From DASWNP01 sp036399175 (GTDB lineage Bacteria > Acidobacteriota > Blastocatellia > Pyrinomonadales > Pyrinomonadaceae), in the NCBI GenBank assembly GCA_036399175.1, contig DASWNP010000040.1, positions 1 through 64,000 on the forward strand: 64,000 nt of DNA, given 5' to 3'. The position numbers were made by a program, and so were the translations under genes. Below, piece by piece: positions 24,729-33,512 of this stretch. The notes beneath the pieces were generated by a model that did not search any database, had not been told where the DNA came from, and saw only the letters and a list, made by a program, of their open reading frames with translations. Every line of letters starts with the position of its first letter. Within the stretch, counting starts at the first letter, position 1.

Positions 24729-25635
24729 CCCTGTTATCTCTCCGTCTGTGCTGCGGCGGATGGCTCTGCCGCAGCCGGACGAAGAAGGAGACAAGGAGGA
24801 GCGCGGGCGTGTGCTGGTGGTGGGAGGCTCGGCGGAGATGCCGGGGGCGCTGGTGCTGGCGGGCATCGCGGTGCTGCGTGCGGGGGCGGGCAAGCTGCAA
24901 ATGGCGACCGTGCGAAGCATCGCTCAGCACGTCGCGGCGGCAGTGCCGGAAGGACGCGTCTTCGCTCTGCCGGAGACGCGCGTGGGCGCAATCGCCGCGT
25001 CAGCCGCCGACGCTCTCGTCGAGCGCGCAGAGCAGGCGCAGTCCGTCCTCGTCGGGCCGGGGATGGTCGATGAAGAGGCCGTCACAAGGCTCTTGAAGAG
25101 AATGCTGAACGGCTTGAAGACTCCGACGCTCGTGCTCGACGCCGCCGCGCTCGCCTCGCTGGCAACCGAGCGCGAGCTGCTGCACGCGCTTCGAGGCCGC
25201 GCCGTCATTACGCCGCACGCGGGCGAGATGGCGAGCATCTGCGGTCTGAGCAAAGAGAGGGTCGAGCGCGACAGGCTCGCTCTGGCGCGGCGAGCGGCGA
25301 GGGAACTGCGCGCCGTCGTGGTTTTGAAAGGAAGGGAGACGCTCATCGTCGCGCCCGAAGGCCGTGCTCTGCGTAACCGCGCGGGCAACGTCGGCCTCGC
25401 AACCTCCGGCTCGGGCGACACGCTCTCCGGCGTCGTCGCCGGACTCGCCGCGCGCGGCGCGACGCCCTTTCAAGCAGCCGCATGGGGCGTCTATCTGCAC
25501 GCGCGCGCCGGAGACCGCCTCGCGCGTCGCATCGGTCGGCTCGGCTTCCTCGCGCGCGAGCTGCTGGCCGAAATTCCCTCCCTGATGTCGGAGCTTGGAG
25601 GAAGCCGGAGCGCTCGTTCCGCACATCCGGTTTGA
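24571..25635 (+). CDS. nnrD: ADP-dependent NAD(P)H-hydrate dehydratase
   Basis: Repairs hydrated NADH and NADPH (NADHX/NADPHX) using ADP. The ribokinase-like domain begins around residue 78 (RVLVVGGSAEMPGALVLAG). It has VGPGM, then ITPHAGEMA near 216, and the family signature SGSGDTLSGVVAGL near 281. The first about 65 residues (MSKKRVVKKTARGKK, then Ser/Pro-rich) are encoded by the repeat element. The natural protein could start near MALPQPDEEG instead. I keep the TTG at 24571 because GGAAGGAAAAG precedes it. The epimerase half (NnrE), often fused to NnrD, is missing. Confidence 0.9.
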   Translation: MSKKRVVKKTARGKKTSGKRNNRTSRSYSASPSSSSSSPQPPTPNPYPLSSNPPVISPSVLRRMALPQPDEEGDKEERGRVLVVGGSAEMPGALVLAGIAVLRAGAGKLQMATVRSIAQHVAAAVPEGRVFALPETRVGAIAASAADALVERAEQAQSVLVGPGMVDEEAVTRLLKRMLNGLKTPTLVLDAAALASLATERELLHALRGRAVITPHAGEMASICGLSKERVERDRLALARRAARELRAVVVLKGRETLIVAPEGRALRNRAGNVGLATSGSGDTLSGVVAGLAARGATPFQAAAWGVYLHARAGDRLARRIGRLGFLARELLAEIPSLMSELGGSRSARSAHPV

Positions 25636-25791
25636 AGTTGACAACCGCATGCGCCGGTAATATTGTGCTCGCATCACGCAGGAAACAGACGTTAGTCAAA
25701 CAATCGCCGGTCAACCTCGCCACCCCCCAAGCTCCTTGAAGCCCTCATCTCTCTGAACGCTCGGTTCACCACACATTCAGGAGGAAAAATC

Positions 25792-26169
25792 ATGGGTCAT
25801 GTCCTTAAAGACATAGCAGACATACACTACAAGGCTCCCTTCGAAGGCTCACGCTTCTTTAACTGGAAGGATTGGGTCAAGCGCGAGAATCCCGAAGAGC
25901 TGATTCTCGGCTACATCGAAGCGAGCTTAAACCACGTGCTGGAGCGCATCAGCGCCGTCGAGACGCACCTGGCGAATCCGGCGGCGGGCAGAGCCTTCAT
26001 CCGCTCGGGCGACCGCCCGCAGGTGGGGGCGGAGGTGCTGCAACAGATAGCCGAGCCGCTTCGACTCCTGAACCAGCGTCTCGACAAGATTGAGGAGCAA
26101 CTGTCGGGCGGCGGTGGTCGCCAGTTCGACGGGGCGACGGGCGGGGCGTCGGGCGAGCAGTCCAAATAG
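25792..26169 (+). CDS. small coiled-coil protein, first gene of an ATP-grasp cluster
   Basis: A 125-residue soluble protein that I do not recognise. A strong AGGAGG ribosome-binding site precedes the ATG. The first half reads MGHVLKDIADIHYKAPFEGS and continues with aromatic/charged FFNWKDWVKREN. The second half has an amphipathic helix, QQIAEPLRLLNQRLDKIEEQL, and ends in a Gly-rich tail GGGGRQFDGATGGASGEQSK. It lies 11 bases before the ATP-grasp-partner gene, so the three genes form an operon. The order and the flexible C-terminus would fit a substrate or carrier for the ATP-grasp ligase, but no repeated core peptide is visible; a scaffold or regulator is equally possible. Confidence 0.62.
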   Translation: MGHVLKDIADIHYKAPFEGSRFFNWKDWVKRENPEELILGYIEASLNHVLERISAVETHLANPAAGRAFIRSGDRPQVGAEVLQQIAEPLRLLNQRLDKIEEQLSGGGGRQFDGATGGASGEQSK

Positions 26170-26180
26170 AGTCGCCTCAA

Positions 26181-26915
26181 GTGCTCGTCGTTTATGCCAG
26201 CCGCCACGATGCGACGGCGCAAGCTCTCGTCGCTCGCTGGGCAGAACATGACGCCGCCCTGCTGACCGCAGCCGACCTCTCGGTAGCAGGGTGGCGTTAT
26301 CATCTCGACTCGCCGGATGACTCGACGGCAATCGTCAGTGGGCGCAGAGTCGAAGCCCGCCGGATAAGCGGCGTCCTCATCCGCTGGCCTTTCGTCCACG
26401 AGCGCGAGCTTTCACACATCATCCCCGAAGACCGCGCCTACGTCGCCTCCGAAATGTTCGCCTTCCTGCTCGGCTGGCTCACACAACTCAAGTGCCCGGT
26501 GCTCAATCGCCCGACGCCGACCAACCTGCTCGGCCCAAGCTGGCGACATGAACAGTGGATTCACACAGCCGCCAAACTCGGCATCCGGGTTCGACCTGCG
26601 CGCCGCCACGTCCGTATGCACGCGCCGCACACGCCCGACGAACAATCTCAAATGTCTTCCGCCAGCCAGACGACCGTCATCGTCGTCGGCGACGAATCCT
26701 TCGGCGCTAACAATCCTTTGCTCGACGCATACGCGCGCCGTCTCGCACGCGCAGCAGGCGTCGGCCTGCTCGCCGTCTACTTCGACGGCGACGGCGCGGA
26801 CGCCGCGCTCACCGGCGCAAACCTCTGGCCTGAGCTGGTTGACGACGAAGTGATAGACGCCGTCCTCGCTCATCTGCTTCGCCCTTCGCACGCGGAAAGC
26901 TCAGGTGGGAGATGA
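26181..26915 (+). CDS. ATP-grasp-partner protein with pre-ATP-grasp-like domain, no catalytic half
   Basis: A 244-residue protein starting with GTG. By eye its first 150 residues parallel the pre-ATP-grasp part of the next gene. VEARRISGVLIRWPF matches LEDVRAVYLRPN, LKCPVLNRPTPTNLLGPSW matches ALVVNRPHLMAANASKP, and TAAKLGIRV matches ISAHGFSI. The downstream ATP-binding core present in the neighbour is absent. Instead there is a separate domain, TTVIVVGDESFG onwards, about 80 residues long, ending in DDEVIDAVLAHLLRPS. It overlaps the ligase region closely (7 bases to the likely start). Probably a non-catalytic partner that recognises a peptide; this is inference. Confidence 0.65.
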   Translation: MLVVYASRHDATAQALVARWAEHDAALLTAADLSVAGWRYHLDSPDDSTAIVSGRRVEARRISGVLIRWPFVHERELSHIIPEDRAYVASEMFAFLLGWLTQLKCPVLNRPTPTNLLGPSWRHEQWIHTAAKLGIRVRPARRHVRMHAPHTPDEQSQMSSASQTTVIVVGDESFGANNPLLDAYARRLARAAGVGLLAVYFDGDGADAALTGANLWPELVDDEVIDAVLAHLLRPSHAESSGGR

Positions 26916-26922
26916 TTCTTCG

Positions 26923-27846
26923 ATGATTCTTCTCTGGGGCATCGCGCAGGAATATCCTCTGGCCGCCGTGCGCGAGGCGCTTCTGCGTCTCGGCGCGAAG
27001 GTCGCCTTCCTCGACCAGAGAGCCGTCCTCGAAACGGAAATCACGCTTTCGTTTGCGGAGACTATCGGCGGCAAGCTTCGCGTCGGCGCGGACGAGCTGG
27101 CGCTCGAAGATGTCCGCGCCGTCTACCTGCGTCCGAACGAGTGGAGAAGTTTGCCCGCGGTCAAGCAGGCGGGTGAGGGAAGCCCCAAGTGGAATCACGC
27201 GCTCGGCGTCGAAGACGCGATGGTCTCATGGGCTGACACGACGAGCGCGCTCGTCGTCAACCGTCCGCACCTGATGGCCGCCAACGCCTCGAAGCCCTTT
27301 CAGGCTATGCAGATTTCCGCGCACGGCTTCTCTATTCCCGACACTCTGCTGACGACCGACTCCGAAGCCGCGCTCGAATTCTGGGCCCGACACGGCCAGA
27401 TAATCTACAAGTCGATTAGCGGCGCTCGCAGCATCGTCGCGCGTCTCACGGAAGAACACCGCGAGCGTCTCGCAGACCTCTCATGGTGTCCGACGCAGTT
27501 TCAGGAGTACGTCCCCGGCAGAGACTACCGCGTCCACGTCGTCGGCGATGAAATCTTCCCCTGCGAAATCATCTCCGTCGCAGACGACTATCGCTACGCC
27601 GCGACGAAAGGCATCGACACCCAGATGCGCGCTTGCCGCCTGCCCGACGACTGCGCCGCACGCTGCATCTCTCTCACCTCGGCTCTCCAACTCAGCTTCG
27701 CCGGCATCGACCTGCGCCTGCGGCCAGATGGTCGCTGGTACTGCTTCGAGGTCAACACCACCCCCGGCTTCACGTACTTCCAGGAAGTCACAGGCCAACG
27801 CATCGACGAATCGGTCGCGCGCCTCCTCATCTCAGCCGACGCATAA
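26923..27846 (+). CDS. RimK/MvdD-type ATP-grasp ligase
   Basis: A 307-residue ATP-grasp enzyme. N-terminal pre-ATP-grasp domain MILLWGIAQEYPLAAVREAL, then NRPHLMAANASKP, the nucleotide-binding IIYKSISGARSIVARL, the QFQEYVPGRDYRVHVVGDEI strand pair and the metal-binding FEVNTTPGFTYFQ (E-x-N). Such enzymes join a carboxylate to an amine or hydroxyl via an acyl phosphate; relatives include RimK, microviridin cyclases MvdC/D and other peptide ligases. I chose the ATG at 26923 over a GTG at 26905. It is co-transcribed with the two genes before it. The product and substrate are not known; no classic microviridin core is seen. Confidence 0.83.
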   Translation: MILLWGIAQEYPLAAVREALLRLGAKVAFLDQRAVLETEITLSFAETIGGKLRVGADELALEDVRAVYLRPNEWRSLPAVKQAGEGSPKWNHALGVEDAMVSWADTTSALVVNRPHLMAANASKPFQAMQISAHGFSIPDTLLTTDSEAALEFWARHGQIIYKSISGARSIVARLTEEHRERLADLSWCPTQFQEYVPGRDYRVHVVGDEIFPCEIISVADDYRYAATKGIDTQMRACRLPDDCAARCISLTSALQLSFAGIDLRLRPDGRWYCFEVNTTPGFTYFQEVTGQRIDESVARLLISADA

Positions 27847-28073
27847 GCTCGCGCGCTTCGGCCTCTTTCGTCGCCGACCTGCAATTTTGCGAATGACAAT
27901 GCTATTATTCGTCGCGCGAGGGTTGTTCGATTGATTGTGCATAGATGCCCGCAGGCATCGAGGGCTTGCCCGGTGCCGCCCCAAAATCTTTTGACTTCTC
28001 TCGTCTGTTGGCGCAAGGCTCTTCGAGTCCGAATCTCTCAAAATAACGCTCAAGGGTCACGGAGCATTCCCCT

Positions 28074-29366
28074 ATGGCAGACTTTCGCGTCTTGACGGAA
28101 AAGCAGATTCCCTACGAAGTCTTTTCCAGTCTCCTCTTTAGCAAGAAAGGCGATCAGGAGATTGTTCCTTTTCTCGGCGCGGGAGTTTCGGTCTCGGGTC
28201 GGGCGCATCCCCCTGCCGCTCACGCGCAGCCGCCGATGCCCGATAAGTCGCAGCTCGAAGCGATAGCCAATCAATTGAAGCTCGACGGTCATGCGAAGGT
28301 CTTCATGGAGATGGCGATTCTCGTCGCGTGCCATCTACAGCTTGCACAGAGAACAATTGACGGGCAGTTGGACGATTCAGAGCTGTTCGAGCAGTTGAGA
28401 GACAGGGAGAGTTTCCCGCCCTCGGCGGGCGAGCTGGCTCGCCTCTTTGCGCAGCGCGCGCGTTATACGGCCTTTCAGCGAGTGGTTCAAGACCTCGCAA
28501 AGTTCTTTCCACCCGATTTGCTCGGCGCAAGCGACGAAGAACAGGTTGACAGCCTCCGTCTTCTCTCCAGAGTGACGGGCATCGCCAACCCTCCCGACCC
28601 GCTCACGAGCATCACCAGCTACTACGAGAACAATCTCGGCAAGAGAGGACGAAATGAACTCTGGGGCGTTCTGAGCGACGTTATCGCGCACAAAGAACGC
28701 CCCACCCTCACACATCAAATGCTCGCCGAGGCAGCGCTGCACCATCTGAAAGCCGAGCTGGCCGTTGATTATCTGATTATCACGACCAACTACGATTGCC
28801 TGATGGAGAAGGCGCTCGACGAGCTGAAAATACCCTACGTGGTGCTCGCCACGAAACGGGCTGACCAGAAGGTTGCCGTCAGGTTTTCCGAACAGGTGAA
28901 AGACGAAGCGGGTAGGCTCAGGGAGCGAAACTCGGGCAAGTATCCGAGCAATTTCACTTTGATGAAACCGGGCAGCATGGTTGTGCTCTATAAAATTCAC
29001 GGCTGCCTCAATCCCCAGCTCGACGTGAAAGAGGAAGGAATCGTCATCACCGACGACGACTACGTCAATTACATCTCGCAGATGAACTCACCGCAGGGAG
29101 CCATCCCCTCCTACGTCAACGAGCTGATGCGCGACAAGCCGTTTCTCTTCCTCGGCTACAGCCTCAGCGATTGGAACGTCAGGAGCGTTTTCGAGACCCT
29201 GCGAAAACGTCGTAACCCCGACGAGTTCAAACAGGATTTCTCCGTCATGTGTTCGGTCAGGGACTACGAAAAAATCTTCTTCGAGAAGAACGAGGTGATA
29301 ATTCTTCAGACAGACCTCAACAGTTTCTATCAAGGTATCGTCGCCAGCCTGCCCGAGCACGTCTGA
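28074..29366 (+). CDS. SIR2-domain protein, probable NADase effector
   Basis: A 430-residue SIR2_2-type protein. VPFLGAGVS (residues 31-39) is the NAD-binding GAG segment. TTNYD has N239 and D241, KIHGCL has the catalytic-type H309, and FLFLGYSLSDWNVR is a conserved late SIR2 block. A long helical insert separates the first and second blocks. In known immune systems (Thoeris, DSR, Avs, short Argonaute SPARSA) such domains deplete NAD after infection is sensed. Here the next gene, 24 bases away, encodes a STAND NTPase with WD40 repeats, making a two-gene sensor/effector unit likely. Antiphage or suicide function is inferred, not shown. Confidence 0.85.
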   Translation: MADFRVLTEKQIPYEVFSSLLFSKKGDQEIVPFLGAGVSVSGRAHPPAAHAQPPMPDKSQLEAIANQLKLDGHAKVFMEMAILVACHLQLAQRTIDGQLDDSELFEQLRDRESFPPSAGELARLFAQRARYTAFQRVVQDLAKFFPPDLLGASDEEQVDSLRLLSRVTGIANPPDPLTSITSYYENNLGKRGRNELWGVLSDVIAHKERPTLTHQMLAEAALHHLKAELAVDYLIITTNYDCLMEKALDELKIPYVVLATKRADQKVAVRFSEQVKDEAGRLRERNSGKYPSNFTLMKPGSMVVLYKIHGCLNPQLDVKEEGIVITDDDYVNYISQMNSPQGAIPSYVNELMRDKPFLFLGYSLSDWNVRSVFETLRKRRNPDEFKQDFSVMCSVRDYEKIFFEKNEVIILQTDLNSFYQGIVASLPEHV

Positions 29367-29390
29367 ACCTGCCCACTCCCTGACAGCTAA

Positions 29391-32300
29391 ATGGACTCTA
29401 TCCCCAAAAATCCGTTCAAGGGACTACGGCCTTACGAGCAGGAGGACAGAGGCAAGCTCTTCGGGCGCGACAAAGATTTGATTCTGATGAAGGATAGAAT
29501 CTTTTCCGCCAGCACGACCCTTCTCTTCGCAGGCTCGGGCGTCGGCAAGACATCTTTCCTCAACGCCAAAATCATCCCCGAACTCGGGCGGCAGTCTGAC
29601 ATCTGCTATCACAACCGTTGGGCTGGCGCGCAGCCGCTCGAAGCCTTGAAAGCCTCGATGGTCGAGCAACTGGGGCTTGAGTCGTCCGCCGGAACGCTCG
29701 CCGGGATGCTGCAACCCTTCAGCAGAAATCTCCGGCGCGAGGTTGAAAACGGCGACGCCGGGATGCCAGACCTCGCCGCGCTGCTTAAGGGCGATAAACC
29801 CACGCGACGCTGCCTGCTCATCCTCGACCAGTTTGAAGAGATTTTTCAGTATCACGCCTATCAGGACTACTTCAAAGATTTTCTCGACGAGCTTTGCGCC
29901 GTCATTAACACGCCGGAGCTACAGGTGCGCGTCGTCTTCTCGATGCGCGAAGAGTTCCTCGGCGAGCTGAGCATCTTCGATAATCGCATCCCCGACCTCT
30001 TCAACAACTATTACCGGCTCAAATACCCCGACAAACTCGAAGCCGAAAACATTATCGAGCTGACCTGCGGGCTCGTCGGCGTCCCTGTTCATCAGGAGAA
30101 TCTGCGGCTTCTCATCCGCGACCTCTCAAAGATAGAAAAAGGCGCGGCCACCGCTTCCGAGCGCGCCTCTACTCGCACCGAAAAAAGAATCGTCGAGCGC
30201 GATTTCATCATCCCGCCTTACCTGCAAATCGCCTGTCAAAAGCTCTGGCCTGACGACTCGACAACAGCAGCAGCCGCTTCCGGCAACAATCAGCCCGCTC
30301 AGCCCTTCGTCTTTCTCTCCGAATATCAGGCCAACCAGTCACAGGCCATGCTCCGCGCCTTCTGCTACGAGAAGCTCGACGCCTTACAGAAGTCGGAGAA
30401 AAATCTCGCCGCGCAGGCTTTCGATTTCCTCGTCACCAAGCAGGGCGCGAAGATGGCCTACGAGCTGACGAATCTCTCCGAGCACATGAGAGTTCCCGAG
30501 GCTCAGCTCAAGCAAACGCTCGACAAGCTGAGCGAGCCCAGGGCGCGCATCCTCCGCTCCTCGACGAGCCCCGACAGCTCTTACTGGTACGAGCTTTATC
30601 ACGACATGTACGGCCCCATCGTTGACGACTGGAAGCAGCAGTACCGGCGAACGAAGCGGCAGGCGGAGCAGCGCTTCTACAGAAGAATAAGCGCGGCTGT
30701 CTTACTCACGTTCTTCCTGTCTTTCTTCATCTATCAATTCTTATATCTGCCCTACCAGTACCGAAAACCTTTGAAGGCGGCGACGCGACTGCTTGATGAA
30801 GGAAATGACGACAAGGCGCTGCACGAAGACGCTTTCGACGCGCATAAAGAGTTCAGCACGATTCCCGGCTGGAAGAGCTACGCTAACGGCGCTTGGGCTG
30901 ACCACTGGGCGGCACACGCGCGCCTCGCCGAGCGCACCGAAAAACGCGACGAAGCTCTGCTCTACAGGCTCCAGGCCCTCTCCTTCGAGCCCGACGCCGA
31001 GCGAGCCGAGCTTCAAAGACGCGAGGCCGCTCGTCTTCAGGGCGACGACTACCCGTCGCTGCTCGCCACCTACCGCCCCGCCGGACGCATCATTAATGCT
31101 TTCTTCAGCGACGACGGCAAGCTGATGCTCTCGCAGGGCACCGACGGCCAGACGCGTGTCTGGAACGTCGATACCCCGGAAGGAGAGACGCGCCGCGTCA
31201 CAGTGCTCAGCCCGGCGAGCATCGAGCAGCCCTCCGCGTATGCTTGGAGCCAATCCGGTAATCCCAAAATCGAATCGAGAGCAGGCGCGGAAGCTTATAT
31301 GAATCCTAATGTGCAACGAATGCCAATCGTTCGGGCTGTTGTAAGTCATCCTGAAGCGGGCGCTTTGTTCGCGGGCTTCTTTCCTTATAACGATTCTGAC
31401 AACAATGAATTCAGACACAGGCTTTTCATCTGGCGAAGCGATAACGGAAAGCTGCTCGACGAGAAAGGCATCGATAATGTCTGGAAAGATGAGACTTCCC
31501 TGAAGATTGAGAATGATTTATTAAGAATACCCCGTGGAAACCTCTCCGTAGCCTTCAGCCCCGATGGCAAGTACCTCGCGGCTGAGGGCGAAAAGAACAG
31601 CACGCGTTTATGGAAGGTCTCTTCTAACCGGCTCGAACCGGTTTTGAGCGTCAGGCAGCCGGGATATGTCACCAGCGTTGCGTTCAGCCCGGACAGCAAG
31701 CTTCTGTTGACCGGAAGCGAAGATAAGATAGCTCGACTCTGGAATCTCGAAATCGGCGCGGTTCAAATCTCCGTGCCTACAGGCGAAGCTGTCACGGCAG
31801 TCGTCTTCAACCCCGACGGTAAAACTTTCCTGACTCTACACGACAATAAACCGGCGCAAGCCTGGGAAACCGCATCCGGCGAGCCGTCCAAAACTCCCAT
31901 AGATTTGTCTCAGCTTATGAGTTCCTACCCATACGATTGGCGTCAGCAGTCAGTCTTCCGTGATGACGGATTATTGGAGGGTGCGGGGGAGATATTGCAG
32001 CAGTTTGCGATTCAAACCGGCGAGCCGAAAGCACATGGCAACTTGCTGCGAGTCGGGGATGCCTGTGAGCCTTGCCGCTTGTCTCCTGACGGTAAGTTGG
32101 TTACTGCCTTGACCCGGCAGGTAAAAAATAACGGGACTGAGACGAAGCCGCCGGAGGGTGTCGCTAAAGGTGGTGAGCGACCAAAAGGAAAGGCACAAAT
32201 CTGGGATGTCGCTACCAGCCAGCCAATTAATCAGCCGGTCGAAAACATTATCAGAGTAAGCGATGATGGAAAATTCGTTGTGGTAGAAGGGCAGAATAAA

Positions 32301-33356
32301 CAGCTCGCAAAATTACGCGACCTTGTAACAGGCCGCGAACTCCTCTCTCTACCGTCGGTAGATTTTAACGCGGACGGATTTCGTGTCAGTCCTGACGGTC
32401 GTTATCTGGCTCTCAGCAATATGTATAAGGAAATTGTCACACTATGGAATACCACGACGCGCGAAAGTCAGACTCTCGACAGTACTTTTTTCCCCTATGC
32501 CAGCTTCAGCCCCGATGGAAAGTATTTCCTGGCAACTGTCCGCGAGGCGGAACCGGGTTCCTACAATACCTTGAAGGTCATCGACTTATCGAGCGGCGAA
32601 GACTTATTCAAAAAGTTCTCGAAGGAGGCTAATCATCAGAACGAAGTGAGAGAGGCGGCGTTCAGTAGCGACGGTCAGCTCATCACGAGAAGCAATAACG
32701 ACCCCTCAGCGCGTATCTGGAATCTCGATAAAGGAGTGGTCAGGGTTTTGAATCCTGAGGCCGAGATTGGCACGGGAAGCCGCGAGGGTTTAGAAATCAT
32801 CACTGTCGGCTTCAGCCCCGACGGTAAATTGGCTTTTACCGGCAGCATTGACGGGGTAATGCGTTTGTGGGACGCCCAGACCGGAGAGTTTCTGAGCAGG
32901 GCGGGCAAACACGAAACTTATATCCAAAGGATTGTGATTAACCGCGACGCTAATCGGGCGGTTGTCCTGACCGGCTTGTGGGCGCATCTCTATTCGATTC
33001 AAACAACGGAGGATGAAGGGAAAGCCCTTCGCTACGAGAAGTCGCGCTTTCTGGGCGTAAAGACAGTAGGTGCGGCAGTTGACGACGTGAGCCTAAAGCT
33101 CAGGTTCATTTCTGAGGTTAAGCCGGGCATGCTGGATATTCGGAAAATCGGGTTCGAGGATACCGATTGGGCGTCGGACTTGAGCGGCGAGCCTTCGGCA
33201 TTGTTGGAGCAATGGTATAAGAAACTGGCGCTGTCGCTCAATAATGCGAGCGGGACGCTGGAGCCGTCCTGGATTGAAAATCAAGTTCCGCCACAGGAAA
33301 AACGTAGCCCCGGACAGATGTCTTCAGAGTTGATTCAGAAGGCTAGAGGAAACTAA
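29391..33356 (+). CDS. membrane STAND NTPase with WD40 repeats (nSTAND1-type)
   Basis: A 1321-residue protein. NPFKGLRPYEQEDRGKLFGR begins the nSTAND1 module. Walker A is GSGVGKTS at 48-55, Walker B with sensor is LLILDQFEEIF near 142, and FSMREEFL follows. A single transmembrane helix, AVLLTFFLSFFIYQFLYLPY, lies at about 433-455. After a helical linker (about 460-560) there are nine or more WD40-type units such as FSPDGKYLAAEG and FSPDSKLLLTGSED ending in RLWN. STAND NTPases bind a ligand and then oligomerise to switch on an effector. The DNA for the WD40 half (after about 31230) is more A+T-rich than the first half. The preceding SIR2 gene is the probable effector. Confidence 0.88.
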   Translation: MDSIPKNPFKGLRPYEQEDRGKLFGRDKDLILMKDRIFSASTTLLFAGSGVGKTSFLNAKIIPELGRQSDICYHNRWAGAQPLEALKASMVEQLGLESSAGTLAGMLQPFSRNLRREVENGDAGMPDLAALLKGDKPTRRCLLILDQFEEIFQYHAYQDYFKDFLDELCAVINTPELQVRVVFSMREEFLGELSIFDNRIPDLFNNYYRLKYPDKLEAENIIELTCGLVGVPVHQENLRLLIRDLSKIEKGAATASERASTRTEKRIVERDFIIPPYLQIACQKLWPDDSTTAAAASGNNQPAQPFVFLSEYQANQSQAMLRAFCYEKLDALQKSEKNLAAQAFDFLVTKQGAKMAYELTNLSEHMRVPEAQLKQTLDKLSEPRARILRSSTSPDSSYWYELYHDMYGPIVDDWKQQYRRTKRQAEQRFYRRISAAVLLTFFLSFFIYQFLYLPYQYRKPLKAATRLLDEGNDDKALHEDAFDAHKEFSTIPGWKSYANGAWADHWAAHARLAERTEKRDEALLYRLQALSFEPDAERAELQRREAARLQGDDYPSLLATYRPAGRIINAFFSDDGKLMLSQGTDGQTRVWNVDTPEGETRRVTVLSPASIEQPSAYAWSQSGNPKIESRAGAEAYMNPNVQRMPIVRAVVSHPEAGALFAGFFPYNDSDNNEFRHRLFIWRSDNGKLLDEKGIDNVWKDETSLKIENDLLRIPRGNLSVAFSPDGKYLAAEGEKNSTRLWKVSSNRLEPVLSVRQPGYVTSVAFSPDSKLLLTGSEDKIARLWNLEIGAVQISVPTGEAVTAVVFNPDGKTFLTLHDNKPAQAWETASGEPSKTPIDLSQLMSSYPYDWRQQSVFRDDGLLEGAGEILQQFAIQTGEPKAHGNLLRVGDACEPCRLSPDGKLVTALTRQVKNNGTETKPPEGVAKGGERPKGKAQIWDVATSQPINQPVENIIRVSDDGKFVVVEGQNKQLAKLRDLVTGRELLSLPSVDFNADGFRVSPDGRYLALSNMYKEIVTLWNTTTRESQTLDSTFFPYASFSPDGKYFLATVREAEPGSYNTLKVIDLSSGEDLFKKFSKEANHQNEVREAAFSSDGQLITRSNNDPSARIWNLDKGVVRVLNPEAEIGTGSREGLEIITVGFSPDGKLAFTGSIDGVMRLWDAQTGEFLSRAGKHETYIQRIVINRDANRAVVLTGLWAHLYSIQTTEDEGKALRYEKSRFLGVKTVGAAVDDVSLKLRFISEVKPGMLDIRKIGFEDTDWASDLSGEPSALLEQWYKKLALSLNNASGTLEPSWIENQVPPQEKRSPGQMSSELIQKARGN

Positions 33357-33512
33357 CGCGCTTTAGCCAGGTCTCTTCAATGCGGCGAAGTCGCCGGGCA
33401 CGCCTCGCGCGTTTTCTCCGAGCCTACCTGCCGAGAACAAAAAACTGTCCGCCCCACTCGTCGCAGCTTATCTGCCAAGCGCCCTCTACGCCTTTTTCAA
33501 ACCTTCGCTTCT

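Noticed and set aside
25792..26169. Microviridin-type precursor peptide
   Set aside because: No TxKxPSD-like core or repeated core is visible; kept only as a possible substrate of unknown kind.
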